From Rhizomys pruinosus (taxonomy: Eukaryota > Chordata > Mammalia > Rodentia > Spalacidae), in contig VZQC01000610.1 in the NCBI GenBank assembly GCA_009823505.1, positions 2,159,290 through 2,223,289 on the forward strand: a DNA stretch of 64,000 nucleotides, given 5' to 3'. This document shows, piece by piece, positions 55,893 to 64,000 of the stretch. A model generated the notes under the pieces. That model saw only the letters and a program-made list of their open reading frames with translations, had not been told where the DNA came from and did no database searches. The stretch's first letter is position 1. The number at the start of each line of letters is the position of its first letter. The translations under genes and the position numbers were made by a program.

Positions 55893-57660
55893 GTGTCACA
55901 GGAGTGGCTCATAGGAGGGGAGATATAATGCAGTGATATAAATGGGAAAGGAAAGTAATGGGTAGGATGGGATTAATGGAGTGGGGAATGGGAGGTTAAG
56001 ACAGAGAGGAAGTAAGAAGAGGGATAACCAATACTCGAGGCCTTTTGAAAGTCCTATGAAAACCTACTATAGACGCTTCTTTCAAAACATACATATACCA
56101 TATTAAAAGACTTTAAATGTAGCTATCCTGTGACAGGTGTTCAATGCTTCTAATAGGCACCCCAGGCTAGGAAATGCAAAGCCAAATACCAGGAATGGAT
56201 GCCCTCTTCTGGAATTGTTGACCAGAGACATCCCAAAGATACTTAAACAATACTGGCTATTATCATTTTCCACAAGAACTGGATGGTAAGACCCTATTGC
56301 TGAAGACACTACATATCTGAGTCACAGAATAAACAGAAACCAAGCTGGGACTGACCTTGAGGCTACATCTCTGTTGGCTAGCTCTCATAGTACTAGAAGA
56401 TGCTATGCATGTGACTAATAGAGAAAGGCAGTAATCAACCTTACCTAGCTGTGAACCCTGAGAATTACATTAACAACTGGCTTGGCAAAATGTGCCCAGT
56501 GGTGCAATAGTGGTGGAATGTTATGGGAGCAACCAACCACCCTGTACTTGGATTTAAGGCTCACATCCCATGAAGGAGTCCATACCTGACACTGGTATCA
56601 GGGGCAAGAACCTGTGTCTGGACAAATCACAGGCTATAGGGGAGAACCTACTACTATTATTCTGTTAAATAGACATAATATTAAACTTAATGACTTATTG
56701 TTATACTTATAGATTAGTACATCTCTCAACCTTCACCAGAGAAAGTTCTTGTGGCGGATGGTGATTTACATAGAGAACCCCCAAATGGTCAACGTGGAGA
56801 GAATAAGAGACTGTAGAATGCTCAGCCTTAAATGGATCACCTGTATTGCATCTTCTCTTCATAAGGCTCAGGGATCATTGTGGAAGAGGGAGAAGAAAGA
56901 TTTTAAGAGCCAGGAGTGGTAGATGAATACAAGGAAACCATATTATCTGGACACTGCAGGGTAGTTGTACATAGGAACCCAGAGTGCTTGACAGCATGCA
57001 TAAGGCTTGTGCAAACCCAAACCAGACAGGGGCCCAGCATGGATGGAGGAAGCAGGGAGGAAACCCCAGCCCTAGCTGAGGGTCTATTGGCAATCAATAG
57101 ATGCTGGAAGAGGGAGAGTCAATTTACCTTACCAGTATGTCTCCTCGTACGTTGGTCATACTCTGGGGCATGGATATACACCCAGGAAGCATGTAATAGA
57201 ATTTATATAAGCATGTAATAGAACTTAAAAAATCCAAAAATAAAGTAATTAATTAGAAAAAGAACAGATAGGGGCTGGAGAGATGGCCTAGCGGTTAAGA
57301 GCGCCGACTGCTCTTACAGAGGACCCGGGTTCGATCCCCAGCATCCACATGGTGGCAGAGAACCGTCTGAAACTCCAATTCCAGGAGAACTCCAGTTCCA
57401 GGGGAATCCGAGACCCTCTTCTGACCTCCGCGGCATTGCACAGACATGGGTGCACGACTTGTATGCAGACCGTACATTATCATACAACATTCGGAAATAA
57501 ATACAAAAAAAAAATTAAAAAAAAGGAAAAGAACAGATAATGGAGAGAATGAAATGGTGGTGGGAAGGGGGTAGAAAGGGGGGGGGGAGTCTGAATATGA
57601 CCAAAATACATGTATGAAATTGTAGAATCAATAAAAATAATTTTTAAAAATCTTTAAATA
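55893..57660 (+). mobile_element. L1 3' UTR with poly(A) end, B2 nested
   Basis: GGAAAGTAATGGGTAGGATGG, CAATACTGGCTATTATCATTT (single unit where 19608 has the array), GTGGTGCAATAGTGGTGG, AGAATAAGAGACTGTAGAAT and an end near 57645 (CAATAAAAATAATTTTT). A B2 interrupts at 57270. Confidence 0.85.
57270..57525 (+). mobile_element. B2 SINE (duplication type), nested in L1
   Basis: Full B2. Target duplication AAAAGAACAGATA on both sides (before 57270 and at 57526). Confidence 0.95.
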
Positions 57661-58247
57661 GTGCTACAATGGCGTACAATGATGGGGCCATGGTAAACTG
57701 AAAACAGAGATATAGACCCACCTGAGAACGAGCTGGATGCTGCCATGTGCAGTGTGGGTCCATTGTTAACAGATTTTCTCATGGAAGTGTGGGCTGTGAA
57801 TAGTCACTTCACTCTTCAGATTCCTAGTGCAAAGAACTGGGAGCCACTGACCAGGACCGGGGACAATGGCACGTGTGACAGGGGCTGAGAGAGCAAATGA
57901 TGACTAGCACCCCAAGAGCTTTACCCTAAAAGAAAGCTGCAGACTCAGTCTGAGTCCAGGTGGGATCTCTGCATCTAAGTAGCTACAGGTCAGAAGGAAC
58001 ACAGGCACCCTGACTAGTACTGATGGATGGGAGGGGCCGTCTCCAGGACATACCACAAAGGTGGACAGCGAGAATTCTTTCAAGGACACACAGTGACCTT
58101 TGGAAAATTATGTTCAGTAAAAAAAGCAAGAATTTTCCTGGCCAGTTCTGGACAAATAGTGGTTAAACTCTCTCCAAGCCTTATTTAGTCTGAGGCCACT
58201 CTTCTCTGAGGCTCCCCTTTGTATATACTACATACTTGCTTTCCAGT
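57661..58247. other. no recognised feature
   Basis: Single-copy-looking sequence. A G run at 57578-57588 lies just before, inside the L1 end. Confidence 0.4.
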
Positions 58248-58419
58248 AGTTGTTTTTTTTTTTTTTTTTTGTCTTTTTCGAGGACCAGGGTCTCCCTGTA
58301 GCTCCACTTCCATGGAACGTCACTCTGTAGACCAGCTGGCCTTGAACTCACAAAGATCACACCTGTTTTCGCTCCTGAGTGCTAGCGAATTAAAGGCCTG
58401 CATCACCACACCCCGCACA
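58248..58419 (-). mobile_element. B1 SINE, antisense, with indels
   Basis: T run, then a B1 body with odd single-base insertions and losses (CGAGGACCAGGGTCTCC, GTGCTAGCGAATTAAAGG) compared with the other B1s. Confidence 0.88.
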
Positions 58420-58982
58420 ACAGCACTTTCCACTAGTTTTTAAAACAATACACATGTCTTATAGGTAGAGAATTCTTGCCCTGGCTGCTGCTTCGTAAGG
58501 TATAGAGACTGCTCGGCTCATGGATACGCAGCCTCCCCCAAGCCATATTTCCAGGTGGGCTTTCTTTGGGGAAGCATTTCTGCAGACTGTTGATGCCATC
58601 TGCAGAGGGTAGCTTGTGGTTATCTCCTGGGTTGACATATTATTTCTAGAAGATTAGAGGACTCATATTTTGAGAAATTGTCCAAAGTCCCTTGGGGTGG
58701 CCAAAAGGTGGTCAGGGAAATTGGGGAATTTTTTTTTTACTATTTTCCAAAAAATAGGATGCTATATAGAGGGTTATTGGACATTACCAAAATAGGAGCA
58801 TTGGCTGAAAAGTAGGTAAACAATGGACAGGAAAGACCAAGGTCCCAGACCCGGGATAGATGACAAAAATTGATGCAGACGTCTCTGGAGTGGGAAAGAT
58901 GGAGACATCTTGAAGGCCCCTGCCACCTCCTGAGCAATCTGGGATGTTGCTGTCAGCAAAACAGCAGACAATGGAAGGACCT

Positions 58983-59150
58983 CGGCTTCTTGATTAGCAG
59001 AGATTGCCCTCAAAGTACTTAGTAACTAGTAAAAACCCATACCAATCAGGATGGAGATCGAGAGATCTCAGGTGTTAGTGTTGAGGTAGACTACTAATAA
59101 CTATTAGAAAGGTTATTAACACCCTGGACCAGAAAGACAGACAGAAAACA
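58983..59150. repeat. copy B of an unidentified dispersed repeat
   Basis: Same ordered motifs as 54907-55066, with more deletions upstream. Related sequence extends left to about 58760 (AGAGGGTTATTGGAC). 58420-58760 and 59150-59370 have no recognised feature. Confidence 0.78.
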
Positions 59151-59369
59151 GAATAGGGAGGGGCTCTGAGAGAGTTCAGGCTCCAGCACCCACCACAGAG
59201 CAGCATGGCGGCGTGACTCTGAGGAGGAATTAGGCCCCACAAGGCTGGAGTAGAAAACCCTTCTAGGCCTCTGAGGAAGTGGGGAGTTCCAGGGCAGGAG
59301 GCAAGCCTGCAGCCAGGTCTCAGAAGGTTCGAGAAAGAGGGAGTGAGGGAGGGCGATGTGTGCCAGGAG

Positions 59370-59840
59370 CCACTGGTAGTCCTCAGTGTGTGTGAACCTT
59401 GGGTACTCCTCGGTGTGTGTGAACCACAGGTACCCTCGGGTGGTACGGTAGCCTCAGTGTGTGTGAACCACTGGTAGTCCTCAGTGTGTGACACGGTTGT
59501 GTAACCATGGGTAGTCCTCAGTGTGTGTGAACCACTGGTAGTCCTCAGTGTGTGTAACCACTGGTATCCTCAGTGTGTCGGGTGTCCAGTCAACCACTGG
59601 TACTCCTCAGTGTGTGTGAACCACTGGTGGTCCTCAGTGTGTGAACCACTGGTACGTCCTCAGTGTGTCTGAACCACTGGTACTTCCTCAGTGTGTGTGA
59701 ACCACTGGTGGTCCTCACGTGGTGAACCTAACGGGTAGTCCTCAGTGTGTCTGAACCACTCGGTACTCCTCAGTGTGTGTGAAACCACTGCGTGGGTCCT
59801 CAGTGTGTCTGAACCACTGTACTCATCAGTGTGTATGAAT
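59370..59840. repeat. 27-bp minisatellite, irregular
   Basis: About 16-18 units with GTGTGTGAACCACTGGTA and CCTCAGT, differing by many one- to several-base indels. Confidence 0.88.
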
Positions 59841-61229
59841 CTGCAAGCTCCATTTCCCAAGTGAGAAATCCAGACACTTGGAAGTCTGTTAGCTAGAGAT
59901 CCTCAGGAAGTGCTCCCAGGGTCTACATTATTTGTGAGGGGGAGGGGAGGCAGCAGGTGGCCTGTGCAGCAGCCTGGTCTGGATTATAACAGAGCTGTGA
60001 GCACCTGCCTGGCCTCTATAAGGAACAGCTATCCAAGCCTTTGGGGTACAAACATATATATACCCCTCTTTGTTTTCTTTTTCTAAAAGTTGGAGAAGTA
60101 AAAGCAAAACAAATTGGCTTTTTATTTATATCGTCTTCCCTCCCAATATGCCCATCTCTGCAGTTATGGAAGCCACATGGCTGATGGGACGAGATGTGAC
60201 AAGCTTGGCTAAGAATTCTGACACTGTCATTTCAACCTGTCTTTTGAGACTGAGACTTATTGTTGTATCTTGGTCTGTTTTCTCATTGTCGCTTTGGGTT
60301 TTGGATTCAGTTGATTTCTTATGATCTGCTCTACCTAGCATGGACTTTCCTAGTAGGCTAGGCTGGCTAACCAGTGACCATCAAGCATCCACCTGTCTGC
60401 AGCTTCCCTGTACTGCCATTATAATGGTATACTACCAAGGTTCAGCTTTTATTTTTTTTTTTTAATTTTGAAGGTTCCAATGCTTCACTGACTGAACTAT
60501 TCCTCCAGTCCTGGTTGTTTCCTTTGACTAAAGAGCAAAAATCACCCGGGCCTTGGAAGATGCTGCAGGTTGCTAATGGAAGCTCACACACTCATGTTCA
60601 CTCTGTGGCATCTCTTCTGTCAGAACTGGCTGGGGTCGGAGGAAACCCCTCCCCACTAAAGCTGGTAGCTGGTGTCTTTATTATTTTCAAGAACAATAGT
60701 TTAATTGCTGAACCTGTTTAGAAACTGCATACATTGAGATGTTCACTAATGAAATGTTGCCTGCTATTTGGCTTATTGGAAGGAGAGAGAGAAAGAGAGA
60801 GAGATCAATCTATAAATCAAGTTAAGTAATTTCTATTCCCTTGTACAGGAAAGCTTTTGCACACTGTGTGTGTGTGACATTATCTGTGTGTGACATTATC
60901 TGTGTGAGGCAGATGCTGGCAGACTGAAAAAAAGAGACAGGATGTTCTAAACAAATTTAATGAAGTAGCGCCAAATATTGTATAAAAATAAATGAAGTGA
61001 ATTATGCAAGCACTCGTTCGGGTCCTGCAACCAGAGCTATTGTGAAAAACAGAGACTACGGTCTGTGGCTGAATTTGAAGATGCCACGGTTAGGTGACTC
61101 ACAGGTTTCCAGTAATCAGTAGGTGGCCTGGTGGCTGTGTTAGTTAAGTGATTCTTTAAGTCTGGAACCTAGAAAGGGAATGGGAGAAGAGGAAGAAGGA
61201 AAAAAATCACAGTCTTTCAGTCCAAGTTT
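59841..61229. other. mostly repeat-free DNA
   Basis: About 1.4 kb with only short GA and TG runs (60785, 60865). Minus frame 60126-60341 (71 codons) is open, charged in its N-terminal half and unrecognised. No exon is supportable. Confidence 0.4.
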
Positions 61230-61241
61230 TGCTTGAACTTC

Positions 61242-61342
61242 TTTTTTTTTTTTTTTTTGGTCTTTTCGAGACAGGGTCTCCCTGTAGCCCCAGATGTCTT
61301 GGAACTCACTCTGTAGACCAGGCTGGCCTTGAACTCACAAAG
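61242..61342 (-). mobile_element. 5'-truncated B1 SINE, antisense
   Basis: T run, CGAGACAGGGTCTCCCTGTAG to CCTTGAACTCACAAAGA. GCTTGAACTTCT flanks it on both sides, so the truncation happened at insertion. Confidence 0.92.
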
Positions 61343-61599
61343 AGCTTGAACTTCTATGAGAGAGCGCCAGACAAGTCTCAGTTCTTCCAGGCCAGCAGGG
61401 GCTCTCTCATGGGAAATGTCCAAAGGACGAACTTTGTTGAGAAATTAGTGGCTCCCAGGTCAAATCATTTTATGATGGTCAGTGGCAGGGTCCCTGTTAG
61501 GAAACTCCTCATGGTGAAGTTGAAGGCCCAAGGTTCTGGTTTTCAGGGCATGGCTTGGGATTGGCCAGCTTGGGCCTTTCTCCAGGAATTCTGATTCTT

Positions 61600-61955
61600 G
61601 AATGAGATGTTCATTGAACAGACTGAGGAGATGGTCAGTGCTTTATAAGCAGGATGACATGTGTTTGATCCCCACGACCCATGTAACAAAAGCTGGGTGT
61701 GGTGACATGAGACTTTAATCCCAGTTTTGGAGATGTGGAGACAGAGAACTCTCTGGGGCTCATTGGCCAGCCTGCCTCACTGGTGTGATGAGTTCCAGGC
61801 CAGTGAGAGACCCTATCTCAAAATAAAAAGTGGAGAATGTCTGCAGAACAACCAAGGTTGTCCTTTGGTCTCCACATGCACACACATGTTCATGCATGCC
61901 TGTGTATACACATGCAAACACACACACATGAACCTGCACACACATACACAAGATG
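61600..61955 (+). mobile_element. RSINE1 SINE
   Basis: CAGACTGAGGAGATGGTCAG head, GCTGGGTGTGGTGACATGAG B1-like part, GAGACCCTATCTCAAAATAA, then a CTTTGGTCTCCACATGCA/CA-rich tail. Confidence 0.88.
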
Positions 61956-62131
61956 TGTAGTGGGATCAGTGAGAGGCCACACCTACGGGCGGGACAGGGA
62001 ATCCTAAAGGCTGCACTGTCCAGGATCTGCTGTGATCAGCTTGGCTTCTGTTCTCTTCTGTTACTCTCATCCTCAGTCTCAGAGCCATAGATCTCCTTCC
62101 AATATGGGCACCTTGTCTACTGCTTGCAGCC

Positions 62132-62215
62132 CAGAACACTGAGCAGAATGCTGAGCAGAACACTGAGCAGAATGCTGACCAGCATGCTGACCAGAACGCT
62201 GACCAGAATGCTGAC
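62132..62215. repeat. 12-bp x 7 tandem repeat
   Basis: Seven units related to CAGAACACTGAG, in two alternating types at first and then a homogeneous GCTGAC type. Confidence 0.9.
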
Positions 62216-62239
62216 CACCTCCAACAAGATTTGCAGCAT

Positions 62240-62495
62240 TGGGGCTGGAGAGATGGCTTAGCGGTTAAGAGCACTGACCACTCTTACAGAGGACCCGGGT
62301 TCGATCCCCAGCACCCACATGGCGGCTGAGAACCGTCTGAAACTCCAATTCCAGGAGAACTCCAGTTTCAGGGGAATCCGATACTCTCTTCTGACCTCTG
62401 CGGCGTTGCACGACACGGGTGCACAGACTTGCATGCAGACAGTACATTCATACACATACATAAATAAATAAAATTAATAAAAAAATTTAAAAAAA
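62240..62495 (+). mobile_element. B2 SINE (duplication type)
   Basis: Intact B2 with a 14-base target duplication AAGATTTGCAGCAT (62226-62239 and 62496-62509). Confidence 0.96.
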
Positions 62496-62509
62496 AGATT
62501 TGCAGCATC

Positions 62510-62769
62510 AAATATTATTTATTTTGCCTCAAACAAAAAAGAATAAGGTGTTGTGCCATCATCCAAAGTCCAAAGGTAAGAAAAGTTTCTTTGCTTGACA
62601 AATTTACAGATTCTCACAGTGTCAGGCACTAGCATTTTTATTCCCATATGATGGATCAGAAACTAAATTGGAGGTCTGCTAAGCAATTTCTTCATGTGCC
62701 CAGAACGAGAAAATGGGAGAGCCAGGGCAAACTCAGGGAATTGGGTTCTAGCTTTTAACCTCTTTGAAA
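62510..62769. other. no recognised feature
   Basis: Single-copy-looking sequence between two SINEs. Confidence 0.4.
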
Positions 62770-62962
62770 AGTTATTTATCTTTATTTTATGTATATGTAA
62801 GTGCACCACATACATGCAATGTCTGAAGAGCCCAGAGGAGCTTGTTGGAGCCCCAGGATCCCGAGTTATAGACAGTCGTTAGCCACTATGTGGGTGTTAG
62901 GAACCTGGTCTCTGCAAGAGCAGCCAACGCTCATAACCCTGAGCCATCTCTCCAGCCCTCCA
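62770..62962 (-). mobile_element. B2/B3 SINE, diverged, antisense
   Basis: TTTATTTTATGTATATGTAAG to GAGCCATCTCTCCAGCCC, with internal losses. Confidence 0.85.
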
Positions 62963-63479
62963 GTTTTTAACCTCTTGAGATACAGTCTGTGTCTTGTCCA
63001 AAGCAAACAAACATTGACACCAAAGATAATCACAACCCTCCTGCAGACCACTTTCATGTGGCCGTAGCACCGTGAATGGCTGGGTAGGGATGCTCTTTTG
63101 TGCTGCAGGAACTCCTGAGGTGTACCGCCCCCCCCCTCCACCTCCTGCCCCTGGCACAGAGTACCTGACAGCCATTCTGCTTCCTTGCTGCCTACCCTGT
63201 CTGATCCCATGTTATCATGTTACTCAAGCAGCAACTCACGCAGATGTAATGGAGAAGGCGTTGCCATGGTGCCCACCTCAAGTTTTGCAGAATTTGGATT
63301 CTTTCTGTCCAAAGACATCACTAATTATCTGAAGCATGACTGTGTACCTGCTTTGCGTTGCCATTTTCTTATGCTCTGTGGACCACATGGGAAAATATTA
63401 GAGTGTTTCCTGAGGGTGGTGGGTTAGAGTTAAAAGTGGAAGCTTGCTTAAAGTCATTTTTGAAACCAGGAAAAGGGAG
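62963..63479. other. no recognised feature
   Basis: Single-copy-looking, with a C-rich patch at 63126-63150. Overlapping frames on both strands are unrecognised. Confidence 0.4.
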
Positions 63480-63840
63480 TGCGATGATTAATGTTGACAG
63501 GATCTAGCATTACCTAGGAGACAAACCTCTGGGTATGTTTGTCAGGGAGTTTCTACACTGGGTTAATCTAGAAGAGACCCACTGTGGTTGATACCATGCA
63601 ATAGGCGAGGGTCCTAGACTTGACTGAATAAAATGGAGAAAGTGAGCTGAGCACAGGCGTTCCTCTCTCTGTGCTTCCTGACTGCTGGTGCGATGTGGCC
63701 GTCCACCTTGAATTCCTGCCACTGTGACTTCCCTGCCATGATGCACTGCACCCTCAAACTGTGAGCCAAAAGGACCCTTCCTTCCCCTTCAGTTGCCTTT
63801 GTTGGGTATTTTGTTGTAGGGGCAAGTATCTAATAGAGTG
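63480..63840 (+). mobile_element. rodent interspersed repeat (DNA-transposon-like)
   Basis: GATGATTAATGTTGACAGGA, GGAGACAAACCTCTGGG, AATGGAGAAAGTGAGCTGAG, CTCAAACTGTGAGCCAAAA and TATCTAATAGAG. Same class as 31833-32220 and better preserved. Confidence 0.65.
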
Positions 63841-64000
63841 GAAAAGGGGTAGAAAGTGTGCTGCTTGGTGGCTACAGTTGGAGTACAAGGGGCCTTCTGA
63901 CCTGTGATCTGTGAGAGCCCAGCTGACCTCTATTCTGTGAAAGAGGGTCACTGACCTTTATTCTGTACATTCTGGCATTTGGGTTCCAACTCCATGCCTT
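63841..64000. other. no recognised feature
   Basis: Short single-copy-looking end of the window, with a weak GACCT(T/C)TATTCTGT repeat. Confidence 0.4.

Noticed and set aside
60126..60341. TMEM132D or another neighbour's exon
   Set aside because: A 71-codon frame without splice signals or similarity that I recognise. No TMEM132D motif was seen anywhere in the window.

Overview
This is mammalian nuclear DNA from a muroid rodent. B1, B2, B3, B4/RSINE1 and ID SINEs and rodent-type L1 3' ends cover much of the window, with many (CA)n, (CT)n and (TCTA)n microsatellites. The younger B2 copies have a 3' half and an internal 17-bp duplication that I do not associate with the mouse or rat B2 consensus, so I suspect a muroid lineage other than Mus or Rattus. 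I cannot name the species.

Only one protein-coding gene piece can be supported: the last coding exon of GLT1D1 (plus strand, 2691-2852, 53 codons and TAA). It has a clear splice acceptor and is followed by a probable 1.8-kb 3' UTR ending near an AATAAA at 4660. Positions 1-2690 are therefore the end of its last intron. Everything after about 4.7 kb looks intergenic. In other mammals GLT1D1 lies between SLC15A4 and TMEM132D, but I found no TMEM132D exon here.

Layout: 1-2.7 kb, intron with a B1 and L1 pieces, one with a twin-priming inversion. 2.7-4.7 kb, GLT1D1 3' end with a 42-bp x 9 repeat directly after the stop. 4.7-15.5 kb, SINE-rich DNA with a tandemly duplicated B2. 15.6-23.1 kb, a nested stack: L1 fragments, one carrying a perfect-length 39-bp x 18 array, broken by an antisense class II retrovirus gag remnant and a DNA-transposon-like repeat. 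23-33 kb, mixed SINEs, an L1 3' end, an ancient L1M piece, and a repeat-poor island at 27.9-28.9 kb. 33.4-35 kb, minus-strand L1 with a 316-bp insertion of unknown parent. 35.76-36.52 kb, a 64-bp x 12 minisatellite. 44.67-46.89 kb, a 38-bp minisatellite of about 58 units. 48.5-48.95 kb, a second repeat-poor island. 52-59.9 kb, L1 pieces, two copies of an unidentified element, and patches that look error-prone or unusually CpG-rich. 60-64 kb, sparse SINEs and single-copy DNA.

The long reading frames inside the minisatellites, the poly-Arg frame in the GAA repeat, and the recurring Cys-rich frames in B2 copies are by-products of repeats and are not annotated as genes. The most interesting content is the set of four long tandem arrays, the nested retroelement stack, the B2 subfamily and the two unidentified sequences.
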